Shown: positions 34,461-48,945 of the stretch, piece after piece
Numbering within the stretch: position 1 is the stretch's first letter
Layout of the letters: every line of letters starts with the position of its first letter
Assembly: GCF_040939455.1 (NCBI RefSeq)
Contig: NC_134112.1
Coordinates: 18,750,501 to 18,814,500 of the forward strand
DNA length: 64,000 bases
DNA from: Microcebus murinus
Taxonomy: Eukaryota; Chordata; Mammalia; Primates; Cheirogaleidae
Direction of reading: 5' to 3'
Notes under the pieces: model-generated
Told to the model about the DNA's origin: nothing
Databases searched by the model: none
The model's input: only the letters and a program-made list of their open reading frames with translations
Made by a program: the position numbers and the translations under genes

Positions 34461-34815
34461 ATTGTGCATTTGTGTCGGCTGAGGTTGCTTTCTGCTCACA
34501 ACCCTCACCCTGACATTTACTTACTGGCATGCATGTTATTTCCGTAAATGTAGGCAAATGGTACATTTGTGTTTCATATCTGCAGTTTGAAGTTGTCATA
34601 GGGCAGTTCTCAGAAGAGCACAGGGTCTGCATGTCAATAAGCCAGAAACCCTTAACATATGACTAGGGGTGTCTGGTGAAGACTCTCATTCTCTTGTTGC
34701 CTTTAGTATATTTTCCTCAGTTCCTGCGTAGGACCGATCCTCAGGGTGAGGGTAGAAAGTGGTCGTGCATGTCTGTCCTTGGCACTATAGACAGGAGTGG
34801 GCAAGAATAATAAAA
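34461..34815. other. unassigned 5' flanking sequence
   Basis: No repeat or gene is recognised. It may hold further promoter elements. Confidence 0.4.
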
Positions 34816-34817
34816 GC

Positions 34818-35060
34818 TGTTCGTGTTTCATCAAAAAAACTCACAAAGCACATTTACATGTTCTTTCACTGGATTTTCAAAACAATTCTGTGAGTTAGGC
34901 AGGGAAACTATTAGCATCTGTATATTCTCCTTTTATTCTAGAAGAGACTGGCTCTGAGAGGTGAAATGACTTACTCAAGATCCCACAGCTGCTGACAGAA
35001 ATGAGCTGATAACCCATCTCTTCAGAAATTCTTAGACAGCGGTGCTTTTATCGTAACAGA
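34818..35060 (+). repeat. MIR SINE
   Basis: AAAGCACATTTACATGTTCT, TTCAAAACAATTCTGTGAGT, GGCTCTGAGAGGTGAAATGA and CAAGATCCCACAGCTGCTGA follow the MIR consensus, with the end decayed. Confidence 0.8.
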
Positions 35061-35499
35061 CACTGATTTGCATTAAAGCTCAAATGCCTGCCAGGGCATG
35101 AAGTTAGCATGGATAAGGGTAGCAGCCAGGTGTAAAACAATAGAAAGTGAGCTGCTTGTATTGCAACCAAGCATCGTACCTGATTACTCACATGGGAACA
35201 CTCTGTGAGCCAAATAGACCCTCACACCCCCACTGGTTTATGACACCTGGGATAAGAGGTAGCAGGGTCAGTGACCATCATAAAAGACCTGGCCCTCTTG
35301 AGGCCTCCTTGCAAAGCTTTAGCATGACCCATCCAGCCCCAAGAAGAGTACAGTGTGCTAGTAACGAGGTAACATTAAGTCCATAATGAAGGGACAGCCA
35401 ACAGAGGGAGTTGTCCAGAAAACTGGATGAGCTATGAGTTCTTAGGGAAAGGTCAAAACAGAATAACAACCCAATCAATCACAAAATGAGCACAGCATA
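35061..35499. other. unassigned 5' flanking sequence
   Basis: Nothing recognised. Confidence 0.4.
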
Positions 35500-35660
35500 T
35501 TCTCACAGGCAAAATAAAAAAAAAACATGGTGAAAAAAATGTTCATCCACATTAACAATTAAGGAAAAGCAATTCAAAACTATAAGAACTTTTACCTAGG
35601 GTATGACTACCCCCAAGCGTTGACAAGAGTAAGGAGAAATGGCATATATTTTTACTTACC
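35500..35660 (+). repeat. L1M fragment (ORF2 end)
   Basis: TCATCCACATTAACAATTAA, GGAAAAGCAATTCAAAACTA and GCGTTGACAAGAGTAAGGAG parallel the ORF2 end of L1 on the plus strand. Confidence 0.55.
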
Positions 35661-36195
35661 TTTGCTTCATTCCATTGGCTGAGAGCAAGTCAGGGGCTGC
35701 TCACACCCAAGAGGAGAGGATTATACAAAGGTGTGAATACCAGGTGTCTGGTATCACCACGTCACCTTAAAGTCTGTCCTCTATACCACTCCTTGGGCTA
35801 GGTGTTCACAGCTAAGGAGGCAGCTTTTGGAAAAGATCAGGGTAGAGTGGAACTAAGAGTTTAAGGCATATCAACTGGAAATACTGAGTATAAAAATAAA
35901 TAGTTGGAAAAAAGAACTTAATAAGTGTTTCAAATGTCAGGAAAAAAAGAATTAATGAGCTAAAAAGGCAGGTAGAAAACTCTCAGAAGACATTGAAAGT
36001 GATAAAATCATGAAAGGAGTGAGAGAAAAATCGTTAAGGACTATGTACAACAGAAGTCAATGTGTGAACATTTATATGAGCTCCAGTGGAAGAGTTAAAA
36101 ATAAATGGAAAGGACTGAAAAATAAGATTCATGAAACAATTTCACTTATAAGCCATAGTAATTCCTGAAATTTAGGAATTTAAAATTCTTATTTA
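35661..36195. other. unassigned sequence, in part L1-like
   Basis: From about 35880 the text is A-rich (AAAATAAATAGTTGGAAAAA and similar) and may be decayed L1 ORF1. No clear boundary. Confidence 0.35.
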
Positions 36196-36199
36196 ACAA

Positions 36200-38050
<1,851 letters not shown>

Positions 38051-38159
38051 TAAGGATATGCATGCTGAAATATTTGGAGGAAGTATGCTGATGTCTGTGG
38101 CTTACTTTGAAATTCATACAAAAACCTAAAATGATGGATGGATAAAGAGATAGAGTGAG

Positions 38160-38680
38160 AGTTTTATGACAAATAAAAAAATAATGATAGAATATAAGAG
38201 ATTTTTATATGAGTCTTCACTGTATAATTCTTTTCTATGGGGAAATTTTTACAATAAAATATTAGAGAAAATTTACAAGAAAATATTTGAAGAAATAATT
38301 ATTGAAAATTTCTCAAGATTAAAGAGAGATATAATATCATATAAAGGATAATTAGATGATAGTTATCATCTAATTATCCTTAAATCGAGAGGATACAGCA
38401 AGTGTGAAACAGGAGAAGAAAATAAAAATAGTAGTAAAATTTAAGAAAATTAAAGACAAGGAGACAATCCTAAAAATTTCCAAAGAGGAAAACCCAGAAC
38501 TTTTGCAAAGAAATAAGCATGCTATTGGTATATGAGTTGCCAATAACAATACTGGATGCGAGAAGATAGTTGAGTAATGGTTTTGGAGATTTTAAAAAAT
38601 ACCTTCAAGTCTATAATCTTATATCTAGAAAAGCTAAGGTTTATGGGTGAGCATAATATAAGAATTTTTTTTTAAACATT
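38160..38680 (+). repeat. L1M-like A-rich fragment
   Basis: The A-rich text (TTAGAGAAAATTTACAAGAA, GAAGAAATAATTATTGAAAA, CAAAGAGGAAAACCCAGAAC, ACTGGATGCGAGAAG, TCAAGTCTATAATCTTATATC) reads like the region of old L1 elements encoding ORF1's end. A perfect 18-bp hairpin lies in it at 38344-38381. Confidence 0.5.
38344..38381. repeat. perfect 18-bp inverted repeat with 2-bp loop
   Basis: The arms AAGGATAATTAGATGATA (38344-38361) and its exact complement (38364-38381) are separated by GT. A terminator role is not expected in a mammalian genome. Confidence 0.95.
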
Positions 38681-38769
38681 CATGGCTCCAAAATGAGCCA
38701 GTTTTTATTCTGGTGGAGGTACTCAAGATTGTCAGATGATCTTGACAAAAATAACAAGTGATTTTTAAA

Positions 38770-41700
38770 ATTTATTTTTTAAGGGTTTTTATTATATGGA
38801 TATCTTGTAATCTGTAAGTCAGGACTTTTTGGTGTGCCCGTTACCAGACTAGCATTCATTGTACCCAATCTGTAAGCTTTTATCCAGCACCCACCCTCGT
38901 GCCCTCCCCCTCTTTTTGGTTTCTCACATTCTTTATGTCACTTTGTGCCGATGTGTACCCATCCATTAGCTCCCACTTATTCGTGAGAACAAATGGTTGT
39001 TTTGTTTTCAATTCCTAAGATGCTTTACTTAGGATGATAACCTCCAATTCCCTCCACATTGCCACAAATGACATTACTTCATTCCTTTTTATGGCTGAGT
39101 AGTACTCCATGGTGTGTGTGTGTCTGTGTGTGTATCACATTTTCTTTATCCACTCATGACTTGAAGCTCACTTAGGTTGATTCCACATTTTTGCACTTGT
39201 GAATTGTGCTTCAATAAACATTCAAGTGCAGGTGTATTTTTCATAAAATGACTTTATTTCCTTTGGGTAGATACCCATCAGGGGGATTGCTGGATCTAAT
39301 GTTAGGTCTACATTTGTCTCACTGAGGAATTTTCATACTGTTTTCCATAGAGATTGTACTAATTTGTAGTCCCACCAACAGTGTATAAGGGTTCTTTTCT
39401 CTCTGCATACACACCAAGATCTATTATTTTTTGACTTTTCAATAATGGCCATTTTGATAGGGGTAAGGTGCTATCTCACTGTAGTTTTAATTTGCATTTT
39501 CCTTATCATTAGTGATGTTGAGCATTGTTTTGTTTGTTTTTGGACATTTGTCTATCTTCTTTTAAAATATTTTTGTTCATGTCTTTCATCCACTTTTTGA
39601 TGGAGTTGTTTGGATTTTTTCTTGCTGATTTGTTTGAGTTCTTTGTAAATTCTGAATATCAGCCCACTGTTAGATATATAATTTATGAATATTGGTTCCT
39701 GTTTTGTAGGTTGTCTGTTTACTCTATTGATTATTTCCTTTGCTGTGTAGAAGATTTTTAATTTAATAAAGTCCCATTTATTTATTTTAGTTGCTGCTAT
39801 ATTTGCCTTTGGGCTCTTAGTCATAAATTCTTTGCCTAGGCTGATGACTAAAAGATTTTATGACTTACATTAAAATCTTTAATACATCTTGAATTAATTT
39901 TTATATAAGAGATAAGAATCCTGTTTCATTCTTCTGCATGTGGCCATTCAATTTTCCTAGCATCATTTATTAAATAGGGCTTCCTTTCCCCAGTATATGT
40001 TGTTGTCTGCTTTGTGGAAGGTCAGTTGGTTGTGATTGATGGTTTTATTTCTAGGTTCTCTATTCTGTTCCATTTGTCTATGTCTCTACTTTTATACTTT
40101 TTGTTGTAAAGCCTACTAGTATAATTTGAAGGCAGGTAATGTGATGTCTCCAGATTTGTCCTTTTAACTTAAGATTGCCTTGGCTCTTTTTTTAGTTCCA
40201 AATGAAGCTTAGGATTATTTTTTCTACATCTGTGAAATAAAACATTGATATTTTGATGGGAATTGTGTTGAATCTGTAAATCACTTTGGGAAATATGGAC
40301 ATTATAATGATATTGATTCTACCAATCCACGAGCATGGGATCTTTTTCAATTTGTTTGTGTCATCTGCAATCTCTTTCTTCAGTGTTTTGTAGTTCTCCT
40401 TGTATAGGTCTTTAACCTCTTTTGTTAAGTACATTCCTAGATATTTTATTTTCCTTGTAGTCATTGTGAATGATATTGAGTCCTTGATTTGACTCTTTGC
40501 TTGACTGTTATTAGTATATAGAAATATACCAGCCATACCAGTTCACTTTTGGTTTCCAGTTGTGTGAAATATTCTGTTACATCCCTTCACCTTGAATCTG
40601 TGTGAGTCTTTGTGGGTTAGACATGTTTCCTGGAGACAACAGATATTTCGGTTGTTTTTTATCATCCATTAATCCAGTTCACATCTTTTCAAGAGGGGCC
40701 TTCAAATCATTCACACTGAGCGTTAGTATTTATATGTGGGATGTTGTTCTGTTCATCATATTCAATGATACTTTATTGTTTTGTTTTTCCCCTTGTGTAT
40801 TGTTTTATAAGGGCTGTGAGCTATAATTTTTGGGTGTTGTTACACTGGTTGTTGTCTTTTGTGCTGTTGCTTGTATAATGTACTTTTAGCATTTCCTGTA
40901 GGGTGGGTCTATTAGTGACAAATTCCTTTATTGTTTGCTTGCCTGGGAAAGACTTTATTTCTCCTTCACTTATGAAACTTAGTTCAGCAGGATACAAAAT
41001 TCAAATTCATGGCTGACAATTATTCTGTTTAAGGAGACTAAAAATAGGATCCCATTCCTTTCTGGCCTAAATGATTTCTCTTAAGAAATCTGCTGTTAGT
41101 TTGATGGGTTTTCCTTTATAAGTTACTTGATATTTTCACCTCAGAGCTCACCGTAGTTCCCCTTTCATGTTGCCTTTGGCAGTCTGTTGACTACATGCCT
41201 TGGTGATGCCCTTTTTGCAATGAATATTCCAGATGTTCATTGAGCTTCTTGTATCTGGATGTCTAAATCTCTACCAGGGAAGTTGTCTTCAGATAGGTTT
41301 TTCAGGTCTTGGGCTTTTTCTTCTTCACCCTAAGAGATGTCTATGATTCTTACATTTGGCATATTTCTCATAGACTTTGTTCCTCTTGATTCTTTGTTCT
41401 TTATTTTTGACTGAATAGGTTAATTCAAATGAATTGTCTTCAAGCTCTGAAATTATTTCTTCTACTTGGTCTAGTCTATTCTTAAAACTTTCCACTGTGC
41501 TTCACATTTCCCTAAATGAATGTTTCATTACCAGAAATTTTATTTCTTTTTTTTTAAATATGTCAATCTCTTTACTAAATTTTTCATTCATTTCCTGAAT
41601 TATTTTTCTGATTTCTTTGAGTTGGTATTCCATTTTCTCTTGTATTTCACTGAGCTTCCTTACAATTCATATTTGGAATTTTTTATTTGTCATTTCAGTG

Positions 41701-43955
41701 TTTCATTTTGGTTGGGATTCATTGCTAGTGAGCTGGTGTGCTCCTTTAGGGGTACCCTTTCACTCTGATTTTTCATACTTCCAGAGTTCTTACATTGATT
41801 CTTTTTCATCTGGAACAGCTGTTGCTTCTTATTTTAGGATTTTCTTTTGTTTAGATGGGGCTTTCCTTCCACTCTACTCTTAAGTATCTATCCACAGCAT
41901 ATATTGGATAGGGCCTTTGGATTTGCTTGTAGGTACTTTGATAGGGATCTCAGTTCTGGATGGATACCTTAGTAATAGATATCCTTAGTGTGGTGGTTTT
42001 CTTAATTGCTCATTATTTGCAGGATGTCTTGGTGGTATACTATGTGCATAAGCAGATGCTCTATCTCTTGTTGACATGGGAAGATGGAAGTCTTTGAAAT
42101 ATTTTGTTTTTCCCAGGCCCTGTGGTCTTCTTAACTGTGTGAATTATATTTGGATGTCCAGTTAAATCTCTGAGACACTGAGTGGTGCTTGTGGGTAAGA
42201 GTCATCCATGTTCTGTATGATTGAATTAGTAAATGGTATCATGGGCTGTATAAGTTGTTTTCCTTGCCAGGTGTCCTCCCTGTAGGTGGTGCTTGCAGGA
42301 AAAAGCCACCTGCAGTGTTGTTTTTTGGGACTTGTGACCACTTTAGTCCATCAGGAGAAGCATATTGATGCCACAGGTGGTGGGCAGGGCCCTGGAGCTC
42401 CCAGGGGACTTGTTATTCTCCACCACAGCCGAGATGGGTGGAGGAGCAAGTCTTGGCCAGGCTGGGTTGCATGAGCTGTGTTCAGGCTCCATAAAGGCCA
42501 GTAAGGGAGCTGTCTCCACAGGGATTACGGGTCAGATCCCAGGCTGGTGGGAAAAGTCATCACAGAGAGGTGAAATGGCCCCACCATGCCAGAAAGTCTG
42601 GTTGTGGGGGAGGGGCTTTCTGGGATTCACAGTTAGCTGTTGGGAATGGTTTTTGCTCTTCTCTCTCCTTCCCTGCCCCAAGGTCTCCTTCTGGGCATCT
42701 GGCTGCAAGCAGTAGCCCCAACTAGCTGAGCTCACCAGCAACAGTGCTGTGGCTGGGACTTTCCTTGCCAAAGATCTGTCCCAGACAGAAAGTGTGGCTT
42801 TCCTATGGGTGCTCTAAGAGTGTGCTGTGGCTCAGACCCACACTGTACTTTCCTTTCAGTTCTGCCCATGTGGACTCCCTTGCCTCCCCAAATTAGTTTA
42901 CAAATCTCCCCTCCATGCCCCCAACCAACATGTTCAAGCTCAGAGGGTATGGTATCTGGACTGAAGTCCTGTCTCTTGGTCCCCCAAGTTCAATCCCTAA
43001 CTGCAGCAGGGAGAAGGCTGCTGGTCCCGAGTTGCCCATGGAGTGATCAAGCAGGCTTTATGGGGTCCCTCTGCTTTGGGGTATGCCCTGCTCTTCTGTG
43101 GATCTTTAAGAGCAAAAGCATGAACCCAACTCTCTGTATAAGCCTTAGTGTAGTGGGTGTGCCAATAGGGGTACAGCAGCTGCTTCTGAGATCTTCTCTT
43201 GGGGTACCTGTGACACTCAGCAGCAGTGGGTAGAGGAGGGGTGGGGGAGGAAAAAATCTGAATGGAGGAGAGCTGGCACTTTTATACCTTTTATCCCATT
43301 TTCCAGAAGGCAGCCCACCCAGAATGTCCAAGCTCCGGGATCCATAGTTCTCCTGGGGCACACCAGCCCGTGTGGCCCCTGCAGTCTGGGCAGAAGTTGG
43401 GAACTGTTTGTGTGGGCACCAGTGACATAAAAACTAAAGGGCTGATGGTCCCAGGGGAAGACAAAGGCACAAAATGGGTGGAAAACCAGCATGGCATGCC
43501 ATCTCTGCTTGGGTTCATGGGAATGGGGAGTAGGAGAGGTGGTGGCCCAGTGCTTTGTTTTCAAGAAGCTCCTGTTTTACTGGTGGCAGCAGCTTTTGGG
43601 CTTGTGAGAGTGGAGAAGCTCTCCAGTAGCCTGGGATGCTGCTGACTAGTGGAGGTGTGAGGGAAGTAGAAATAAACCCCCCACCTACCCTTCCCATGGG
43701 ACTCCAAGTTTCTTGGGGGTTGATCTTTGCTGATATCTTTCTTCTTCTTGTTCTGCTCTGCAACTTTTTCCTATAGAGTCTCCAGTAGGTTTTGGTACTT
43801 TTTACTCAGAATTACACCTGAGCTATGTTTTTTCTCTACAGAGTTTTTTCTGTAAAGAGTTTTCTCTAAAGCTTTTCTAAAACTTCTTTCTTTCTGAGAT
43901 GATCTGGCCACCAATCTTTCCAGTCAGCCATCAGCCATCTTGCCCCCTTTTTCTC
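38770..43955 (-). mobile_element. L1 with intact 5' end but internally deleted ORF2
   Basis: Read on the minus strand it starts near 43955 with GGCAAGATGGCTGATGGCTG, the YY1-type 5' start of primate L1, and about 2 kb of 5' UTR. ORF1 follows; the frame at about 41000-40900 gives YPAELSFISEGEIKSF and FVTNRPTLQEML, the ORF1p C-terminus. ORF2 is mostly lost. Its late part survives at 40536-40192 ([19 protein letters not shown]) before the 3' end near 38770. About 2.2 kb lies after ORF1 where a complete ORF2 alone needs some 3.8 kb. Stops and shifts make it inactive. Imperfect AA(G/A)TGATTTTT repeats near 38756 and 43969 may be its target-site duplication. Confidence 0.85.
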
Positions 43956-44390
43956 CCAAATGATTTTTTTAAAGAAATAAAAATGTATATATGGTCTAAG
44001 AAATTTATTGACACCATTCTACAAATAAACTTATATTTTATATACAATGATATTACTTTTTAAAATCTTATCATTTGTTACATAGTTTCTTCCATTAGAC
44101 AATGATTGAGAGCACTGCTTAGTACGATATAAATTTATCAGAGAGAAAGGTCAAATATTGGACTGTTACATTCATGAAGTTTAATAGCCAACACCTAGAA
44201 ATCCTTCTTCTGGAAGTTCCTTTCTAAGGGTTACAGAATAAAAATATGGGGGCAGCAGATTCCAAGTCTGTATCCTGCTTCAGAACCTTCTCTGGATATT
44301 GTAGTCAAAAGGAAAGAATGGAGCAGAATCTCAGCTGGCTACAAATGTGTTGGGATTTCCTCTCAAGGAAATAGAACTAGTGCTATAGAA
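43956..44390. other. unassigned 5' flanking sequence
   Basis: AT-rich, with no recognised feature. Confidence 0.4.
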
Positions 44391-44582
44391 CAGTGATGCT
44401 CAAGGTATGGTCAGAGGACTGAGAGCATCTGCATCACTACCTGGGAGCTTGCTGGAAATGCAAATTCCAAGGCCCCACCCAGACCTACTGAATCAGAATC
44501 TCTGGGGGAGGGGCATAGGAATCTGCTTCAACAAACTTTTCAGATGATCCTGATTCCTGCTGGAGTTTGAGAAGCACTATCC
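44391..44582 (+). mobile_element. hAT-Charlie MITE (MER1/MER5 group)
   Basis: ACAGTGATGCTCAAGGTATG at the left and GAGTTTGAGAAGCACTATC at the right form a terminal inverted repeat. The middle has GGAAATGCAAATTCCAAGGC, CCCACCCAGACCTACTGAAT and CAGAATCTCTGGGGGAGGGG, standard for this group. Confidence 0.85.
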
Positions 44583-44985
44583 CAGAGAAGCATGTTGAAG
44601 GCTATAGAGTCATCAGAAGAATGAAATGATAACACTGGCTGGACTTGCCTGAGTGGGAGTATGGAGGGATAGAAATGCATCAATCCGTTGGCCTTTAGGC
44701 ATAAGATAAATGTGATTACCTTTTGCCATATTTCCAAACACAGTTTTGTGGTTCTCGACCTTTCCTTTAATGTGATGCACAGGCCTGGAACAGTTCCTCC
44801 CATGTATCACTGAGATTCTGATGAATTAACCAAATCTGTAGGGAGGTAAGCTGTATTGTAGTATTATGATAGCTAATTATTGTGATGACTAATAACTTCC
44901 TCTAGAGATGGTGGCTTTTATATTAATAGCTTTCAAGGTAGGCTCCTCACTCTGGGCAATTCCTCATCATTAGTTGTAACATCAT
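44583..44985. other. unassigned 5' flanking sequence
   Basis: Nothing recognised. The two overlapping minus-strand frames at 44540-44810 are not protein-like. Confidence 0.4.
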
Positions 44986-44987
44986 CG

Positions 44988-45280
44988 TTTGCTTTTTCCC
45001 TCAGCATCTACTCACCACTTAGGTCTCATGGCAAGAAGGGGATTTTCTACCTCTGCCAAGAAAGAGCCCTTTGCTTTGTGTCCCTTTGATAGCCTTTTCT
45101 CTATCCATCATAATGCTCATCTCATTTTAATACTTTAAGTATTTCTGCCTTCTGATAGACAGTAATCTCTGAGAGGGCACAGACCACAGGTGTTGTACTG
45201 ACTGCCTTATCTTTGATATCTAACTCAATGCTTGGCATGCATATAGCAGGTGTTAGATATTTGTTGAATGAATTAACCTA
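44988..45280 (+). repeat. L2 LINE 3' end
   Basis: CAGTAATCTCTGAGAGGGCA, CAATGCTTGGCATGCATATA and GATATTTGTTGAATGAATT are the terminal blocks of L2, in order. Confidence 0.8.
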
Positions 45281-45710
45281 CCAGAGTGCACATGGATGAG
45301 TATTGCGTTGTTACAGGAAAACCTTGAAAGTTTCCCAATTTAACAAAAACAGGAAAATCATTTGAAAATGCCAGACTTTAACTTTATGAATTAGGTATTA
45401 ACCAATGACAACAACTACAAACCCAAGCATGTGGTGATGGTGAAGTTCAGACTCTTTCCCCTGAATATCCAATGGTGCTGGGGAAACTGGCTCAAGGCAG
45501 GGCCTGGCAGCTACTCTCACAGTGATTGTACTCTGCTCCGAGAGTCCTGGTCTCTGCTAACTCTATCAGCAGAGCCAGCTAGGCATTCCCCTCCCTACCA
45601 TCCCCTAACACAAGCCTTAGTAAGTGGTTTGATAACAGATTGCAATAAAGTGAGCATCAAATCTCTGTGTTACCTGTGGAGACTGGAAAGCCCCACATTT
45701 TACATGTTTG
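45281..45710. other. unassigned 5' flanking sequence
   Basis: The 119-codon plus-strand frame 45431-45790 has no domain and runs into a transposon remnant. I do not call it a gene. Confidence 0.4.
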
Positions 45711-45714
45711 CTGC

Positions 45715-45895
45715 CTACCAGAGTAGGGAATTTCAGTCCTCACTGAGCATCTACTTAGATGCACTTGGAGCATGCTTTGGAGTACTTTAAAAAATACTAA
45801 TGCTTGGGCAGCACCTCCTAAGGCTCCAGAAAGATTGCTCTGGGATGCAACCAGTGCCCTGGGATTTCTTAAAGCTCCCCAGGTGATTCTTATGT
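45715..45895. mobile_element. hAT-Charlie-like MITE fragment
   Basis: CAGCACCTCCTAAGGCTCCA and AGCTCCCCAGGTGATTCTTA resemble internal and right-end blocks of the Charlie MITE group. The left end is uncertain. Confidence 0.45.
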
Positions 45896-48040
45896 ATATC
45901 CAAGGAGGTGAATCCCAGTCCCAGGAGGATGGCAATTCTATGTCCCTACTCCCAGTCTGCGTTTTTGCTGCCTGCCCTGCAGTCTTCATTCTGGGGCTTC
46001 TCTCTTAATTATCCAGTCCTGCCTGGTCTGAAGCCCCGAGGGCTGCTGCTGGCACAGCTGGGACGCACAGAGAGCCTGACCTCATTTGTGTGCTCTGCTT
46101 TCTTAAGATCCAGTTTTAGCCCTCGGGTAGCCATAGTCTCAGAGGAGCGGAGAAAGGAAGTCAACTTTTCTACTTCTTTATCTTTGGGACACCAGCTTTT
46201 CTCTCTTTCTCAGCAACAGGAAGGTAACATCCATTTTTAGAGACTCTCAGACACTAAATTTGGATCACATTTCTAGGACTAAGTATTGCCTTATTGAAAA
46301 AATATCCAACATGAGCCTGAAAGAATGTCCAGGTAAGAAAGGGAACATAGGTTACAAAACTCCAACTACATCTCTTAAATTTTCTTGCTTTTGGGGTGGC
46401 TCAGTAATTTATTTTGCCTTTCTGATCTCGGAAAAGTGGGTCTCTGTTCGCATACCTGAGAATGCAATGGATACCAGACTAGGGCATCACATTAAGACTT
46501 GACCAAGGCTTGGAGATACCAAAAGAGAAATCCACACAAACTACTAAGAAGAGGCTTTGTGAGGCACAGTTTATACTTCAGGCTGTGGAGCTTTGGAAAA
46601 GAGGTGACATCTGGAGAGTTTCACTTTTTTTCTTGATTTACCTTGTCCCCAGCACAATTCTCCTCTGCTCAGACACCCCACCTCTTCCTGATGTATGTCA
46701 TTCACGCATTTAGTTTGGAAGATGGCATCTCACATCACTCAGTGGCATTCAGTGAAACAACCCCTCCTCCCTCATCACCTTGGTCACTCTCCAATCTCCA
46801 GTAGGTATTGAAACGTGTGCTGTGTCCTCCCCTGCAGGTAAGATGGAAAACCAGAAAGCCTCAGCTGAAACAAATGTCCTCTGTGGCCAATGTCAGGGTC
46901 ACATGGAATCTGGCTGGCTCTGCTCCCAGCTGCCTCCCACTCCATTGCCAGAGTGGCTTGGGTGTGAAGGGGGCAGAGACCTAATGGACAATTGGTGGCA
47001 ATGTGCTGGCCACTGTGGACAGTGGGCTGTTACCAGATGCCAACGAAAGAATAGCTGGGAGCCTACTGCACTTCCACAAGGCCTCTGTCCTTGGCTCACA
47101 AATGACCCCCAACAGTGACCACTGTCCTCCAAAGCAGTGGGTCACTAGGGTCCAGCTCTTCAAGCTTGACAGGGGGATGACCTTGGTCTACAGACAATGA
47201 GATTTTATAAGTGTGGAGGGAAAGGAATATACCAATTTACATTTGATATATTATCTTAAAATATTTTGATCATTGTAAAGGGGCAAGATTTTGTTGACTT
47301 TGTTTTGAGACCTTTTGGTATTCTTCACCCTTCCCTCCTGGACTCTTCCCACTCTCCCTTCCCCTTTTTGCTTGTTTTCTTTTATAACAAATGATGTTAG
47401 GAAAACTGGATATCCAGCCTCTTCCTTTCCTAGAGGAAGGTCACCTTCACCAGGTTGCTGGCTCCCTTCTACATTTCCATTAGGAAAGCCTTTGTTCAGA
47501 ATCAGCCTCCTATCAGTCATGTACCCCTTGGAGCCACCTGGTAGGAACATTTTTAAATCTTGACCTTCCCAGGATGAAAAGCTTTGCCCCTGGGACAGGT
47601 GTTTCAGCTTCAGCAAACAGAGTGATGGAGAGGTTTGGACGAGAGATGCTCAAGGTTCCATGAATTCCCTCCAGCTTCCTGCTTCAGACATTCATTATGG
47701 CAGTCCTGGCTACAAAATTTACGTCCTTGAACAAATACATTGTTTTCCTGTAATGTTAAAAGGAAAGAGTTCATAAGCTTTGGAATAAAAATTATAGGCA
47801 AAATATTGAAACTTGTTACTTATGCGTATATTTTTAATGATCATTGGGGTCCGTCTCAATAGGGATTGCCACTCTGCCTCATTGCAGGATGAAAGTCCAG
47901 AGGTTTCTTATTAGGTCTACATAAACAAGACAGAAAATCCTGGAGGTTGCAGGTATTTTCTAACTGCCTAGAGAATGCATTTTGTAGCTGAAATTTTGGC
48001 ATTTTCATGTATTAACTGTGATCAGGGCTGTTAACATGAT
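45896..48040. other. unassigned 5' flanking sequence
   Basis: I recognise no gene or confident repeat. Open frames of 100-121 codons (for example minus 47251-47616, plus 46780-47118) lack domains, and their opposite strands are equally open, as in chance frames. Confidence 0.4.
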
Positions 48041-48044
48041 CTGA

Positions 48045-48200
48045 ATTCAAAGTTGGCTTTGCTAGTTCCTGTCTGTGAGTCCTCGGATTACTTACTTAAC
48101 ACCCCTAAGCCTCAAGCCTCTTTTTCCTCGTCTGCTCACTGGAAAGACTGTAGTGCCTGCATTACGAAGGTGTTAGAGCACTAAATGAGATAATGCTTAT
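48045..48200 (-). repeat. MIR SINE (reverse orientation)
   Basis: ATTACTTACTTAACACCCCT, AAGCCTCAAGCCTCTTTTTC and CACTAAATGAGATAATGCTT match the reverse complement of MIR. Confidence 0.8.
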
Positions 48201-48240
48201 CCATTAATGCTGATTGTCTTGCTTTTCTCCTTCATCGTTA

Positions 48241-48266
48241 CTTTTTTTTTTTTTTTTTTTTTTTTT
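48241..48266. repeat. poly(T) tract
   Basis: A run of 26 T. It could be the tail of a reverse-oriented retroposon, but no body is recognised next to it. Confidence 0.9.
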
Positions 48267-48429
48267 AGTATGTGAGATTTTTTTCTTGGCTCTTCATCTA
48301 GTCTCCAAATTTCTTAAGGGAGACGTTGCCCCTTTTCTTTTTGTATTGTTTGACAATTTAGAACTTTACCAGAACCTTGTGATCCTAGAAAACAGAGGTG
48401 GTTAAGAAATGCCCGCATGGCTTTGTGTT

Positions 48430-48945
48430 CCTGAAACAGCTTACTGCAAGGAACCTTGGCTCTCCTTGTGACTCAGGACAGACTCACTGACGAGCCCTCG
48501 TGGGTCATAAACACCCGGGAACAAGGCCGAGTGCAAACCCTCCAAATTCCCTTCCTTTGCCTCATAAATGGTTAGCTAGATTGTTTTGTCCCCACTGATC
48601 AATCAGAATGAAACACCAGCTAAGCAAACTTTGGGTAAGACTGTTTCGCTGTTACCTGCAGGGGTAAGAAGTCCCCTCATTTGCTGACAGATCACACTAT
48701 TCCTGTCATCCCACTACTCCGCACCTGGTTTTTTCTAAGCTTGTTTACTTCCCTGTATAAAAGAAAACCTTTTTGTCCCCTAACCCTTGAGCTGCTTGCA
48801 GACCTTATAATAGGAACGATTGTTCTCCACACTACGATCTCCCCCCTCATTATTGTGATGGCCTCTGTCCCCCTCTTGGTAGCATTTTTGGATAAAGCCT
48901 CTTCTTACCTAAGCACCAAACTGGTTTTTGACACCTCCAAAATGT
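48430..48945 (+). mobile_element. endogenous retrovirus LTR (solo)
   Basis: It has LTR anatomy: a U3 with GAATGAAACACCAGCTAAGC and CCTCATTTGCTGACAGATCA, TATAAAA at 48756-48762, a CCTTGAGCTGCTTGCAGACC block, a GATAAAG polyadenylation-like site near 48891, and a GTTTTTGACACCTCC end. No internal viral coding sequence adjoins. Class I is likely; the family is not assigned. Confidence 0.6.

Noticed and set aside
40192..40536. 114-codon minus-strand frame with clear protein character
   Set aside because: It is late L1 ORF2 sequence within the inactive L1 at 38770-43955.
42365..43645. Cluster of 80-140-codon frames on both strands
   Set aside because: The sequence is the GC-richer 5' UTR of the L1. 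The frames overlap on opposite strands and have no domains.
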